Position numbers and translations under genes: made by a program. This document shows positions 53,901 through 56,820 of a stretch of 64,000 nt of DNA, one piece after another. How positions within the stretch are numbered: position 1 is the stretch's first letter; every line of letters starts with the position of its first letter. The stretch is from Sabellastarte sp. h YS-2021. Its lineage: Eukaryota; Annelida; Polychaeta; Sabellida; Sabellidae. The notes under the pieces were generated by a model that did no database searches, was not told the DNA's origin, and was given only the letters and a program-made list of their open reading frames with translations. The stretch is from the NCBI GenBank assembly GCA_964017235.1, contig OZ024929.1, positions 24,487,464 through 24,551,463 of the forward strand. The letters run 5' to 3'.

Positions 53901-56820
53901 TATCTCAGAAACGAAGCGAGATAGAGCGATTTCGACAAACTTTTTGACCCACAGGGTATCTGCAGAGTCTACTGGCGACTTTTCGCAAAAATTGTTTTCC
54001 TGCCACTTTTGGCGGCCATCTTGAATTTCTCGCTGAAAAGCAAAAAAAATTAAAAAAATAAATAAACAAACCAGATTCATCTATGAAACCTTGCATTTTG
54101 TCATAAATGGAAAAACATTAAACACAGGAATATGGTAATATCTACAAACTCATTAATACTCATTGGGACGCTTTGTTTTTGCTGTACAAAAACAATTTCT
54201 TTTTCTTTGTGAAGCAATACTCTAGTTTGGCCTAGTTTTGAATACAAAATGGTCGTCATGTCACATGTTAAATGTTAAATGGGATTATCCTATTAAAAAG
54301 GCCCTATATCTCCCTTATCATTTCTACTATAGGGGTTCCAAATGTGAAAACAACTTAAAGGAAGTCAAGGCCTGAGACTCTTTTCCAATATGCTGACTTT
54401 TACCTTTGACCCCTTCTTCTAAATCCTTTAGTTCTCCATTATTACTGATTCTAAGGCGGGAGATAACCGCTGCGGCAGTGGCCTTTTTTTTGTTGTTAGA
54501 TACAATACAGCTTATTAAAATTTCACCAGAATTGAACAATTGGTACAGTATTTTTTGTGTGATATTCTTGACAAATGTAAAAAATAAAGAATTAACCAGT
54601 TAAAGACTAGTGAAATGTAATGTGTGTTTGAAATTTGAATGTAAAAGTTGATGTTAGGATTTCACGTATTTGAAATCATTTGACCCCGAAAATCATTCAA
54701 GTTTCAGGCATACATCTGAGTGTCTGCCTCATTATTATGATGTAAACTAAGTTATATGTGACTTGTAGGCTTATGACACAACATTACCTGTATATTGTTT
54801 CCACCAAATCAAACATCATTACACCACCATCACTGCAATGCTTACAGAGATTACCTCCATCATCACTTACAGCGAAACTATTTTACAGAGCTTCACCAAC
54901 GTTTTCAGCATATAAGAAAGCTTTATGGTTGCCACAGTCAAATCATATATTTGACAAGCCACAGTCAGATCCTATTTGTTTGCCTTGGCCTTTCCACCTT
55001 AGTTTCTGACTTACCCGATATGTCTCTGTGGAAATGACCATTGCTATGCCCATGGACTAATGAATATGGCTCATAGATATTGAACCTTAGATGTATCTGC
55101 CTTGTTTTTTATTTCTTTATTTATTTGGAGTTTTATGTCGCTTTCAACACTGTACAGGTCATATCACGATGGGTAGTTAGAAGGGCAGAGGAAACCAGTA
55201 CACACAGTTCGTCAGGGTTCTGTACTGTAAACTGCCGACCAACGGCAAGCAACTACCAGCTTTCTCACTTGAGGCCGTGCCGGGCACCCCGGCCTCAGAG
55301 GTGGGAGCCGAGAGTGTTACCACTCTGCCACCGTGGCCCCCCTGTATCTGCCTTGAGTGCCGAGATTAAACAGTATGAAAGTCTAGAATGAAATAGAAAA
55401 TCGTTTCTGTTCATTTAAGTGAAGACAGTTGAAGACATAATTTTAAAAAATGGTTCATATAGATCCATGGTTTTAAAAAGATTGGTTTGTATTCATTTTG
55501 AGCCAATTTAAAGTAATTACCAGCATGACCCCCATCTTAAAAATAGTCTCTACACAATTTAGGGGTATGTTCTGATGATCTCTGGTTAGTTCCTTGTGGT
55601 TGCCCCACTTGATATGCACATGACCTTAGCCAGTAACTCTGCTGCTGTCTAACCTATAGATGTTAGATTATTGACCAACATGTATATAAATCAAACTTCT
55701 CTTCATGTCAGTAGATTCAATGTGTTTTTTTTTCATGAACAAAAACATTTCCAGTTATGTAACTATTATGCAATCTTTCTAATTTTGCTTCCACAGTCAT
55801 CATGAGAGTGTTCTTTTTAAATTTTGTGATATTCTAGTTTGGTCACGTGTAGAAACCATTAATTAAAGAAACAGTCCAAAAAATCAAAAGCCTGGCTATA
55901 AAAGCTGCGTGGGAAGTGTTGGTGGGTACAATTTAGTTTATGTGTGTGCATCAAACCACCAAATTTTCAGGAAATATTTGACCCCAATGGAATTTGTGCT
56001 GGTTAATCATGAAGCATGCACTGGCAACAGTGGAGTTTCAAATTCCCCTAAAGTGAGGTTTCCACTGTGACATATATGACATTCATTATACCTACTGGCT
56101 GATCTTTTTGTCTTAGCAACCACTCTTCAAAATGTGTGTACCTTCATTCTTATAATTCCCACAAATATTCAAATTTTCTCTTGATGCTATCAAATACCTG
56201 CAGGCTAGGGTTCTTGTTCACCAAATATGGCCGTTTTAAACAAACCTGTTTAATATTGTTTTAAAATGTGCCTTTTAAAGTTTATGTATACTGATAAATG
56301 TAGTATATTTTAAAAGTTCAGTTTTATGGATTATAAAGGTACCAACACTCCTTAAAGCTAAACCAAACCCCTACTCATCCCAGAAAGTCATCTGAAGTTG
56401 TAAATATGTATTGGACAAACTAGCTTTCAAATCCTTACCAAGGTTAAATTAATGTCATCTAAGACCCAGACATTTTTCTGAAAAATATTGTATTTTTATA
56501 TTAAAACTTACCCATATTTTGTACATTCTGTGATTGTTGAACAGTATTGGTGTGCCATGTAACACTAAGAATTTAACTTAATTAGGTGTTACACATGTAT
56601 TTTGTTTAAAATTTCACCCTTGCCCTATTCACCTGATTTGTTTGTGTGTTTTGTGCAATGTGTGGGTTTTATTTGTTTCTTTTTTTTTACCCAACTCTTT
56701 AGGCCAAGTTCTGGATCCCGCACTGACCGCCCTGGTTACGCCCCGGCAACCATGAGCCAGAAAATGACGAGGTTGTACAACAAGACTCAGAGTATGAACA
56801 GTTTACCCACCACTGGCTAA
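2745..56820 (+). CDS. TTLL7: TTLL7 tubulin polyglutamylase, whole gene (17 coding exons, 895 aa)
   Basis: This gene encodes a tubulin tyrosine ligase-like enzyme that adds glutamate chains to tubulin tails; vertebrate TTLL7 prefers beta-tubulin and acts on microtubules of neurons and cilia (family knowledge). Exons were joined by hand at GT-AG sites. All phases agree and the coding total is 2688 nt. Landmarks are a basic run near residues 87-94, FPGMGEICRKD, VPRTWVFPSEY, the nucleotide-binding KPANGAMGNG at 216-225, IVQEYLDKPF, HLTNYSINK at 303-311, LGFDVMLDKKLRPWLLE running into INRSPSFG around 390-412, then a basic helix at about 438-465. The C-terminal blocks FPGKSD, RIFNRVFNRLLW and CRRIVQLCRDCLLIVY match TTLL7 specifically rather than TTLL6 or TTLL13. 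Catalytic motifs look intact. A 5' non-coding exon upstream of 2745 is likely but was not identified. Confidence 0.93.
3564..4219. mobile_element. TIR DNA transposon relic with TA flanks
   Basis: The left end GCCCCTGTTCCAACAAAGGA, followed by TTAAGCC, pairs with the inverse of the right end (GCCTCTGTTCCACCACAGGA, CTAAGGC). TA dinucleotides flank both ends (3562-3563, 4220-4221). The interior is GC-richer than its surroundings, with repeated CTGGGAC and CCTCAGAC text, and has no long frame. Confidence 0.7.
4222..7554. other. Intron 1, unique AT-rich sequence
   Basis: No exon or complete transposon recognised. A possible old tRNA-SINE fragment on the minus strand lies at about 6505-6610 (a B-box-like GTGGGTTCCAATCC). 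Open frames are short and without motifs. Confidence 0.45.
7555..7895. repeat. Palindromic TGATGTGGTG / CACCACATCA repeat cluster
   Basis: About a dozen imperfect copies of GATGATGTGGTGCTCA and its inverse are packed here in both orientations (for example CATCAGATGATGTGGTGCTC, GGTCACCACATCATTTAG, CCACCACATCATCTGTTGAG). Transcribed, it would fold into multiple hairpins. No gene is present. Confidence 0.8.
9310..10640 (+). pseudogene. Degraded LINE reverse transcriptase (CR1/L2-like, Jockey superfamily)
   Basis: Fragments in several frames line up with a non-LTR reverse transcriptase. An N-terminal stretch around 9355-9640 includes VDKVRKIWDSLASSD and AFAKFSKDAVNKIIRNSPTK. SLDLSAAFDTIDQSTLL lies near 9905-9960 and GVLHSSILGPFLLLY near 10080 (the GVPQGSVLGP box). 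LDYCKSLF lies near 10150, and QNRAARIVSNTSS and LKKLHWLPLEYRSVFKIATL near 10210-10320. The catalytic FADD region appears deleted between 10110 and 10150. Many stops and frameshifts; inactive. Confidence 0.85.
10731..10962 (-). mobile_element. tRNA-derived SINE, full length, with 12-bp target duplication
   Basis: GTCTCCTTAGTA occurs at 10719-10730 and 10963-10974. On the minus strand the head reads GGGGGCCACGGTGGCAGAGT (A-box TGGCAGAGTGG) and GGGGTTCGATCCCC (B-box). The tail is GACGTAAAACCCCAAATAAA. The A- and B-boxes would allow RNA polymerase III transcription. It sits at the 3' edge of the LINE relic. Confidence 0.93.
11180..12240. repeat. Degenerate short tandem repeat region (about 20-bp motif)
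   Basis: The motif GATTTTAAGTTCTGTCAGCA and relatives (GATTTTTAAGTTCTTTTAAC, GGATTTTAAATTCTTCC, AATTTCAAATTGTGACATAA) recur irregularly. A 174-codon minus-strand frame over the region follows the repeat and shows no domain, so it is not called as a gene. Confidence 0.45.
12474..12610 (+). CDS. TTLL7: TTLL7 exon 2
   Basis: This exon encodes residues 23-68, a hydrophilic N-terminal region (VTLNNLSSYRQKNAVLERQ through APQIQ). The acceptor is TTTCCAATTTCAG and the donor is CAG|GTGGGG. It enters in phase 1 and leaves in phase 0, as its neighbours require. The region is poorly conserved in the family and probably disordered, so the call rests on splice sites and phase rather than on strong homology. 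Confidence 0.75.
12611..14497. other. Intron 2, no gene
   Basis: AT-rich. Two faint B-box-like stretches (about 12905, GTGGGTTTTAATCTC; about 13277, GAGTTTGAGTCTAA) may be decayed tRNA-derived SINEs. Nothing else is recognised. Confidence 0.4.
14498..14618 (+). CDS. TTLL7: TTLL7 exon 3 (basic segment and start of TTL domain)
   Basis: Residues 69-109. A lysine-rich run (KPKKKKKR) leads into NSVTANLGGTKYEV, which corresponds to the vertebrate TTLL7 segment with a lysine run followed by TITANVAGTK. This is the first beta strand of the catalytic fold. The exon starts after ACATTGCTAG and ends at GTTG|GTAAGT. The plus-strand open frame that overlaps it in a different frame is spurious. Confidence 0.9.
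14619..16854. other. Introns 3 and 4 (part), no gene besides exon 4
   Basis: A small tandem pair at about 14930-14990 (TTACAATTCATATACAAGAA, twice). Otherwise unremarkable AT-rich intron sequence around the 58-nt exon 4. Confidence 0.45.
15569..15626 (+). CDS. TTLL7: TTLL7 exon 4
   Basis: A 58-nt exon encoding about residues 109-128 (VRQIVDRSGMFISKDEDPN). The acceptor is ATCTTACAG and the donor is ATTG|GTGAGT. It matches the vertebrate stretch containing VRLVIDEMGF. It is too short to appear as an open frame alone, but both boundaries and both phases agree with exons 3 and 5. Confidence 0.88.
16855..17335. mobile_element. 5'-truncated copy of the 41397-type hairpin-ended element
   Basis: Two to three units of TGTAAGATGTTGATACTTAC, GTGACCTTGATTTGACCTTT and TTGCCACAGTGACCTTGA are followed by TTTCCCTGGGCTGTAGCTTA and GCATCTCAAATGC plus TATTTTTT, the same 3' end as at 42354-42390 and 2547-2580. 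The 5' hairpin end is missing. Confidence 0.75.
17621..17752 (+). CDS. TTLL7: TTLL7 exon 5 (HFPGMGEICRKD motif)
   Basis: Residues 128-172. It reads FLIWNDSFVSTDRISELKAF and then QKINHFPGMGEICRKDCLGRN, the highly conserved TTLL signature where the substrate-facing region of the domain begins. The acceptor is TTTGTTTTCAG and the donor is CCAA|GTAAGTAC. The two trailing bases combine with the first base of exon 6 to make a lysine codon. Confidence 0.93.
17753..19905. other. Intron 5, no gene
   Basis: AT-rich intron sequence up to the decayed exon 6 copy. The 119-codon minus-strand frame at 17681-18040 overlaps exon 5 antisense and has no recognisable domain. Confidence 0.5.
19906..19990 (+). 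pseudogene. Decayed duplicate of the 5' part of TTLL7 exon 6
   Basis: The sequence AATGGCCAAAGCACAGCCA at 19926-19944 is identical to the first 19 bases of exon 6. Patchy similarity continues to a shared GGGTGTTT, and the upstream flank also resembles the exon 6 acceptor. Here the acceptor reads ATCTG instead of ATCAG, and the frame hits TGA at 19945. It therefore looks like a local duplication of the intron-exon junction that has lost splicing function. Confidence 0.75.
20041..20199 (+). CDS. TTLL7: TTLL7 exon 6 (ATP-grasp KPANGAMGNG)
   Basis: Residues 172-225. It holds EYNFVPRTWVFPSEYSQFQ, then KDLKKKKKNRTYITKPANGA and MGNG, the ATP-grasp lysine and glycine-rich loop that hold the nucleotide. 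The acceptor is TTTTAATCAG and the donor is TGG|GTAGGT. The vertebrate counterpart has KPANGAMGHG in the same place. Confidence 0.95.
20567..20952. mobile_element. hAT-like MITE with 8-bp target duplication
   Basis: The 8-mer GTACTGAG occurs at 20567-20574 and again at 20945-20952. It brackets a 370-bp segment that begins TAGTGCTGGTAT and ends with the near-inverse ATACCACCACTA. An 8-bp target duplication with TAGTG-type ends is the hallmark of hAT transposons. No transposase is present, so it is non-autonomous. Several GATATCGATA palindromes lie near each end. Confidence 0.88.
21614..21830 (+). CDS. TTLL7: TTLL7 exon 7 (IVQEYLDKPF, DMRIYVLV)
   Basis: Residues 225-297. It contains ISLCKNAEKIPSNENMIVQE and YLDKPFLVEGYKCDMRIYVL, then the CDPLRFFLFNDGLLRMSTEKY strand. 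This is core ATP-grasp sequence: the QEY adenine-contact segment and the DMR motif. The acceptor is TATTTGCAG and the donor is CATC|GTAAGT. Confidence 0.95.
22086..22409 (+). CDS. TTLL7: TTLL7 exon 8 (HLTNYSINK to catalytic glutamate)
   Basis: Residues 298-405, the longest conserved exon. It contains YMHLTNYSINKHNE, the segment SGSKRTLKWF, AHPHVLHAYRMCRPGQPPGS and CFEILGFDVMLDKKLRPWLL ending in the metal-binding Glu codon GAG. The donor GAG|GTAAGTG is intact although the DIRS element begins about 15 nt downstream. The acceptor is CCTGTTTTTCAAG. Confidence 0.96.
22444..22622 (+). repeat. DIRS left inverted terminal repeat
   Basis: The arm reads CTTACCTTATCCTCACAAAT onward through GCAAAACGCGGCGACCAACA to GTCGAGAGAT. 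It pairs with 27720-27893 with only a few mismatches. The outermost bases (about 22425-22443, TTTATTGCGTAAAATAAC) are unique to this end and are mirrored in the internal complementary region. Confidence 0.93.
22659..24100 (+). pseudogene. DIRS gag-like ORF, broken
   Basis: An ATG at 22661 opens a frame with CGHPIYDWDTHLFCYPC, a Cys/His cluster seen at the start of animal DIRS gag proteins. The same frame continues with a Ser-rich segment and a short coiled-coil-like stretch (SLSKILQRLEDMQSQITSLK). It is interrupted by TAG at 22781 and TAA at 23201. It shifts frame around 23450 and shifts back around 23700, after which helix-rich sequence (LNSLDKALEAVTDLSIALAC) and a basic tail follow. A structural role in particle formation is inferred from position. 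Confidence 0.75.
24232..26210 (+). pseudogene. DIRS reverse transcriptase / RNase H, one frameshift
   Basis: Reverse transcriptase motifs read SRLFLVPKPRKNGVL, VIDLSVLNSYLHVPMFKMEI, WLVSIDLKDAYFHVPIHP, LPFGLATAPLEFTRIVKEV and the catalytic box YLDD, where most relatives have YIDD or YVDD. A frameshift near 24840 separates this from a 455-codon open stretch. That stretch contains the RT thumb, RNase H (IFTDASNQGWGAH, INVLELKAVFLAL, ATDNATVVSYL, HIQGCLNVIADSLSRK) and the conserved DIRS segment VDMFATKLNHKLSIYISPVP. The frame order and the C-terminal segment fit animal DIRS elements. Confidence 0.88.
25490..27110 (+). pseudogene. DIRS tyrosine recombinase, broken
   Basis: As in other DIRS elements, the recombinase frame overlaps the RT/RNase H frame. 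The core begins near 26090 (RPSSRRLYESKWSIFELWCQ) with the SAM-like N-terminal domain (ISDIAEFLNHLF, LKPATIAGYRTAIADHL). The catalytic domain has LASGKRRGEV (first Arg), an HDLR box (HxxR) near 26910, and a late Tyr in TFTTFYVKDV near 27015. A frameshift near 26335, another break near 26685 and stops near 26860 and 26970 disable it. Confidence 0.85.
27181..27569 (+). other. DIRS non-coding stretch between recombinase and internal complementary region
   Basis: No open frame or recognisable motif is seen. It contains short imperfect palindromic text around GTAGTTAGGTAGTTCACAG and CCAGCTTG repeats, and it runs into the internal complementary region. Confidence 0.5.
27570..27675 (+). repeat. DIRS internal complementary region
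   Basis: The left half (AAGCATTTATGAGGATAAGG then GCTATTTTACGCAATAAA) is the reverse complement of the outer left end. The right half (TTGTAATTTAACTTTTTGTA through ACTTACCTTATCCTCACAAA) is the reverse complement of the outer right end. The junction between halves, around 27612-27620, marks the tip-to-tip circle junction and so defines the element ends near 22425 and 27945. Confidence 0.9.
27720..27893 (+). repeat. DIRS right inverted terminal repeat
   Basis: This arm is the inverse partner of 22444-22622, ending GCATTTGTGAGGATAAGGTA. The unique outer tip continues to about 27945 and is mirrored in the internal complementary region. On the gene strand the arm contains AAG|GTAAGTAT, a near-perfect splice donor. 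Confidence 0.92.
28192..28286 (+). CDS. TTLL7: TTLL7 exon 9 (INRSPSFGTDE, end of TTL domain)
   Basis: Residues 406-437. It opens with INRSPSFGTDEQLDYEIKSG, so the Glu-x-Asn metal site of the family is split across the intron that carries the DIRS element. It closes with LEDTLRLLNI, the last helix of the catalytic domain. The acceptor is TGTTATTCAG and the donor is TCAA|GTAAGT. Confidence 0.95.
28368..29140. repeat. Minisatellite, about 160-bp period, roughly five copies
   Basis: Each unit contains a GGAAAAATATTT-like start (28374, 28531, 28690, 28858, 29024), a TTTACCAAATTTGGTATG-like segment, TTGCTTGGGATTGCTTTTGG and the phrase CTGAGTAATAGCTACTTAGC. Copies are well diverged, so the array is not recent. 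Confidence 0.85.
29158..29831. repeat. Minisatellite with GCGGCCATTTTGAATTTTC units (left part)
   Basis: Units of about 130-150 bp contain CTCCTTAACCGTGCGAGATA, GATTTCGTCGAAATTTT, CCCACGGGGTATCT and CTCTCCCCAAAAATGGCGGC. The same array resumes at 33016-33360, so the retroelement between them was inserted into it. Small minus-strand frames across this array are repeat shadows. Confidence 0.9.
29860..30560 (-). other. 3' non-coding part of the YR retroelement
   Basis: AT-rich sequence downstream (minus strand) of the recombinase stop. No long frame and no clear terminal repeat was found here. It would be expected to carry the 3' split repeats of a Ngaro-type element if they survive. Confidence 0.4.
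30576..31547 (-). CDS. YR retroelement tyrosine recombinase (323 aa, open)
   Basis: This is a DNA-cutting integrase of the tyrosine recombinase family. The N-terminal SAM-like domain spans residues about 1-105 (FRPATLTAYSRMFRDFLAFL). In the catalytic domain the expected residues are all visible: Arg151 in FFSFLRLSNML, Lys186 in IIVKWSK, His268 and Arg271 in FHAFRRSG, His291 and Trp294 in HHGTW, and Tyr302 in VWRYIQ. The frame is uninterrupted and its start lies about 24 nt past the RT stop. An open frame with all catalytic residues suggests a fairly young insertion. Confidence 0.9.
   Translation of the reverse strand: MGPMASLASDALGRLKNGFRPATLTAYSRMFRDFLAFLLSAGLHFSQVTTIILLAFMEFLHKNALSQTNISNYMAGIRAMYILHGIDTSPFKDDRLSLFIKSLKINAPFTPKINSMVSIALLQKILITCDQLPHPQVFKALYSFAFFSFLRLSNMLPHSSKQFDLTRHLTRGDLIFSENSAVIIVKWSKTIQNRKNFTTITIPSLGSSPLCPIAALQAMYKAIPLGKNSPLFCCVTNGKVVPLSDSTARKHLKRISILLQLHPTLTFHAFRRSGTTWAFVNGVPLQEIMHHGTWSSNAVWRYIQSAPLSSSVVSSTFQQHLQL
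31571..33015 (-). CDS. YR retroelement reverse transcriptase / RNase H, 5'-truncated
   Basis: An open 508-codon frame runs from 33097, but its first 27 codons are flanking array sequence; element coding starts about codon 28. RT motifs are DNRRVIVDLSYPDGHS, the catalytic Asp in FKIDITRAFRHL (about residue 138), FGFRHGSVFFQR, and YIDD at 203-206. RNase H follows with TIFLDASLQGLGGAF, VHLEILNIVVALKLWA, EIRCDNMAVVEVI and NHIPGQRNTLADLLSRW, so its acidic residues are present. The N-terminal palm/fingers region and any gag are missing. Confidence 0.9.
33016..33365. repeat. Minisatellite with GCGGCCATTTTGAATTTTC units (right part)
   Basis: Continuation of the 29158-29831 array beyond the retroelement. 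It repeats CTCTCCCCAAAAATGGCAGC, GAATTTTCGAATTTC and CCTTAACCGTGTGAGATAGA, and ends just before the right terminus of the surrounding hairpin-ended element. Confidence 0.88.
33990..34131 (+). CDS. TTLL7: TTLL7 exon 10 (cationic microtubule-binding helix)
   Basis: Residues 437-484. The sequence LNDRKRAMAAQKAMAQRRLI and RHQKRLDINIDEHG is strongly basic and helical. It corresponds to the cationic microtubule-binding domain shown in vertebrate TTLL7 to grip the tubulin tail. It ends with IQSLERRKEEL. The acceptor is TTTTGTACAG and the donor is GCTG|GTGAGT. Confidence 0.93.
34523..35096. mobile_element. hAT-like element with CAGGGTTCCCACA ends
   Basis: The ends CAGGGTTCCCACA and TGTGGGAACCCTG are perfect inverses. 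Subterminal sequence repeats CCTTGAAAATCCTTGAAA in both orientations, a pattern familiar from a widespread hAT-type family. A convincing 8-bp target duplication was not found. An internal piece (about 34735-34850, TTTTATAGCGCTTAATCTCC to GGGGTCGAAC) looks like an unrelated short SINE-like insertion. No transposase is present. Confidence 0.75.
35663..35875 (+). CDS. TTLL7: TTLL7 exon 11
   Basis: Residues 485-555. It reads KEMLTRIRKEASREDFENRN, then RFKRIFPPDDKFRRDKYANL and LNEAFKVFLSGRSSSLQKEV, which aligns with the vertebrate segment containing YRRIYPPEDK and FLSGRAASFQ. This conserved post-catalytic region is characteristic of TTLL7. The acceptor is TTTTCTTACAG and the donor is CAGG|GTATGT. 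Confidence 0.95.
36098..36477. mobile_element. MITE with GC-rich inverted ends and TA flanks
   Basis: The left end (CCGGTGCCGCGCCCTGTAAC, then GCCCATG) and the right end (inverse of CCGTTGCCGCGCTCTGTAAC, then GCTCATG) form terminal inverted repeats of about 27 bp. TA dinucleotides at 36096-36097 and 36478-36479 fit a Tc1/mariner-type target. No protein is encoded. Minus-strand frames here are chance. Confidence 0.8.
36840..36929 (+). CDS. TTLL7: TTLL7 exon 12
   Basis: Residues 556-585: EEDVLDMLAECETDEKDGKV and VTTHRKSGPK, matching the vertebrate block EEDILDLLEQCE and the GPKP that follows across the next junction. The acceptor is ATTTTTACAG and the donor is CAAG|GTATGT. Confidence 0.94.
37690..38450. 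repeat. Degenerate tandem repeat, about 130-150 bp, five copies
   Basis: Each unit has ACTCACTTATTATTGGTCCT followed by ACAGGTTTGGGATCTGTAAC-like text, ACTATAGGAAATCATATGC and GGGATTCTTTTGCTGTGGTC. Copies start near 37720, 37845, 37985, 38130 and 38280. The copies are old and diverged, and no terminal hairpin is seen. Confidence 0.8.
38450..40131. other. Intron 12 (right part), no gene
   Basis: AT-rich, no repeat family recognised and no plausible exon. Open frames are short and hydrophobic by base composition only. Confidence 0.45.
40132..40272. mobile_element. Fragment rich in AAGTACAAGTACTT palindromes
   Basis: Several copies of AAGTACAAGTACTT and its inverse occupy this interval, following CAGGGTTGGGGTCAAAT. 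Such sequences are common in hAT-type MITEs. The right end does not pair clearly with the left, so the fragment may be incomplete. Confidence 0.45.
40339..40596 (+). CDS. TTLL7: TTLL7 exon 13 (acidic and Ser/Arg-rich linker)
   Basis: Residues 586-671. PLVGMPSLKREAERRP continues the GPKP motif from exon 12. An acidic tract follows at about 605-632 (DEDLVDDLDDEDEEYEDDEE), then an Arg/Ser/His-rich tail (SGHSTQRSRSLSRTGSRMST). Vertebrate TTLL7 also has a low-complexity linker of Ser and acidic residues here, but this copy is far more acidic. The acceptor is CCTTTCAG and the donor is CCTG|GTGAGT. Confidence 0.92.
40700..40852 (-). mobile_element. Degraded tRNA-derived SINE copy
   Basis: On the minus strand the text reads GGTGACCTAGTAGTTAGG (A-box-like), GGGTTTGGCTCCCAC (B-box-like), and a tail GGGACATAAAACCCTAA similar to the tails of the clearer SINEs at 10731 and 55105. 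No target duplication was recognised. Confidence 0.5.
41243..41275 (+). pseudogene. Possible decayed duplicate of TTLL7 exon 14 start
   Basis: GGTGATGCCAAGCCATTACA and the 13 bases after it match the first 33 bases of exon 14 at 26 positions, including runs of 11 and 8. The acceptor-like AG is kept, but the frame hits TAA after seven codons. The match is short, so chance is not excluded. Confidence 0.4.
41397..42390. mobile_element. Hairpin-ended minisatellite element (HINE-like) in intron 13
   Basis: The left end TACCCCACAGCCCTTAAGGG continues as CCGTCGGGGTA, a nested stem-loop. The right end has the inverse GGCTGTGGGGTA at 42354-42365, then a perfect small stem-loop GCATCTCTGATGC and a run of T. 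The core holds about three copies of a roughly 150-bp unit (CTGTGTCTCAGAAACCATAC-like, AAGTTGATACTTGGTAGGGA, TGATTTGACCTTTGACCTTG). No protein is encoded. The layout fits non-autonomous Helentrons; the assignment is inference. Confidence 0.7.
42628..42762 (+). CDS. TTLL7: TTLL7 exon 14
   Basis: Residues 672-716: DDAKRLQQQKEKEDQLSKRT, then LMALNEMRIKFPGKSDEEAE and YILDK. It matches vertebrate TTLL7 at LKDMKIRFPGKSDAESE. The acceptor is TTTTTTTTGCCAG and the donor is TAAG|GTAACG. Confidence 0.94.
42923..43187. mobile_element. MITE with G-run/C-run ends and TA flanks
   Basis: Left end: CA, a 16-G run (42925-42940), then TCACGTTAGCGAATGGGACA and TCCATAGCAAACAGCAATCT. Right end: the inverse of this, finishing in a 27-C run (43159-43185) and TG. 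TA dinucleotides flank both sides. Inverted ends of about 70 bp and TA flanks fit a mariner-like MITE. Confidence 0.82.
43625..43866 (+). CDS. TTLL7: TTLL7 exon 15
   Basis: Residues 717-797: HENWKFHKPRIASYWLVKLD, SIKRRKVIDIVRSNVRAMMQ, RTWKTADVESLRMYRIFNRV and FNRLLWSHGQGLWNCF. It matches vertebrate TTLL7 closely (ASYWLIKLDSVKQRKV, RIFNRVFNRLLWSRGQGLWN). The acceptor is TGTTTTTAG and the donor is CTGG|GTGAGTC. The two trailing bases GG can join either exon 16 copy. Confidence 0.95.
44418..44440. repeat. Perfect 10-bp stem-loop TGACATGACC / GGTCATGTCA
   Basis: The arms are separated by CTC. It resembles the 5' hairpin ends of the minisatellite elements in size and loop, but no matching inverse end was found nearby. 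Confidence 0.6.
44752..44893 (+). CDS. TTLL7: TTLL7 alternative terminal exon 16a
   Basis: After TTTGCCGTACAG the frame set by exon 15 reads HAAWETMLVKGSDQVSGIEL, then GACRRLVQLCMDCLIIVYRF and CHLHDL, and stops at TAA 44891. Over 37 residues it is identical to exon 16 (47014) at 21 positions without gaps, so the two arose by exon duplication. Using it would give an 843-residue protein lacking the Ser/Pro tail. AATAAA at 45345-45350 could serve as its polyadenylation signal. Open frame and conserved Cys/Leu pattern argue that it is functional rather than a relic. Confidence 0.8.
44894..47013. other. Sequence after alternative exon 16a and before exon 16
   Basis: Holds candidate 3' untranslated sequence of the short form (AATAAA at 45345 and another near 45426), the 120-bp tandem duplication, and a stem-loop CTGTGTGATT / AATCACACAG at 46150-46174. 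No coding sequence was recognised. Confidence 0.5.
45571..45807. repeat. Tandem duplication, 120-bp unit, two copies
   Basis: The block CATTTCAGGTTTTGCCCTTT through TTCACATGTTGTTATTAACA occurs at 45581 and again at 45701 with few differences. It lies just after the alternative terminal exon. The 112-residue open frame across it is a by-product of the repeat. Confidence 0.93.
47014..47193 (+). CDS. TTLL7: TTLL7 exon 16 (standard form)
   Basis: Residues 797-857: NSWETIFSKSTETISPVEMG, SCRRIVQLCRDCLLIVYQFA, then a Ser-rich tail AEAKSTSSPSSESQTVPNH. This is the closer match to vertebrate TTLL7 (SSWESIFNKS, CCQRLVELCKQCLLVVYKYA). The acceptor is CCTGTATTTCAG and the donor is ATAG|GTAAGA. It leaves in phase 2, as exon 17 requires. 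Confidence 0.92.
47205..48670. repeat. Degenerate tandem repeat split by a palindrome-ended insert
   Basis: Units of about 70-90 bp with GATTTACAGAG..GTGTACCCA..CCAGGCATAGG occur near 47216, 47278, 47345 and 47430. The array stops near 47480 and resumes at about 48487 (GATTTACAGAGGTTGTACCC), on the far side of a roughly 1-kb segment bounded by GCCGTTTTAAACGGC-type palindromes. Confidence 0.65.
47480..48486. mobile_element. Candidate insertion with clustered TTTTAAA palindromes at both ends
   Basis: The left side has CCGCCGTTTAAAACAGCAG, CCGCCGTTTTAAACAGCAG and GCCATTTTAAATGGC (about 47485-47540). The right side has GCCATTTTAAATGGC, GCCATTTAAAACGACTGGC and GCCGTTTTAAACGGC (about 48376-48480). 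It interrupts a tandem array that continues on both sides. No open frame of note is present. The class is not recognised. Confidence 0.55.
48671..51084. other. Intron 16 (middle), no gene
   Basis: AT-rich intron sequence. A (GTT)n run lies at about 49658-49675. No exon, repeat array or transposon end was recognised. Confidence 0.45.
51865..54225. mobile_element. Nested hairpin-ended element with defined empty site (HINE-like)
   Basis: The left end is A followed by the perfect stem-loop AGCGTCCC-ACGA-GGGACGCT. Near the right end are the inverse TGGGACGCT (54164-54172), a perfect 9-bp stem-loop TTGTTTTTG-CTGTA-CAAAAACAA (54173-54195), and a final CTAG. The surrounding 450-bp unit has an uninterrupted copy near 51390-51420 reading CCTGATATTAATTTTGGCC. 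Comparison places this insertion between T and T with no target duplication. T-T insertion, inverted subtermini and a 3' hairpin match descriptions of Helentron-type rolling-circle elements. Confidence 0.75.
52030..54045. repeat. Minisatellite with GCGGCCATCTTGAATTTC units and a 360-bp higher-order repeat
   Basis: About twelve units carry TTTATCTCGGAAACGG, GCGAGATAGAGCGATTTCGA, GACCCACAGGGTATCT and CCCGCCACTTTTGGCGGCCA. Spacing is near 147 bp in the first five, then alternates 221 and 139 bp. Three 360-bp higher-order units (about 52881-53240, 53241-53600, 53601-53960) are almost identical to one another. All open frames here on either strand are shadows of the repeat. Confidence 0.93.
55105..55342 (-). 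mobile_element. tRNA-derived SINE, full length, with 13-bp target duplication
   Basis: TGTATCTGCCTTG occurs at 55092-55104 and 55343-55355. Read on the minus strand the element starts GGGGGCCACGGTGGCAGAGT (A-box region), has a mutated B-box region, and ends with a CGACATAAAACTCC tail and AAATAAATAA. It is the same family as the copy at 10731-10962. Confidence 0.92.
55356..56702. other. Intron 16 (right part), no gene
   Basis: Unique AT-rich sequence leading to the T-rich acceptor of exon 17. No coding or mobile sequence recognised. Confidence 0.45.
56703..56820 (+). CDS. TTLL7: TTLL7 exon 17 (C-terminus)
   Basis: Residues 857-895 and stop. The split codon AG|G gives Arg, then PSSGSRTDRPGYAPATMSQK and MTRLYNKTQSMNSLPTTG before TAA at 56818. 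The acceptor is CCAACTCTTTAG after a long T tract. The sequence is basic and Ser/Thr-rich; the C-terminal tail is poorly conserved in the family, so support comes from phase, acceptor quality and codon pattern. Confidence 0.85.
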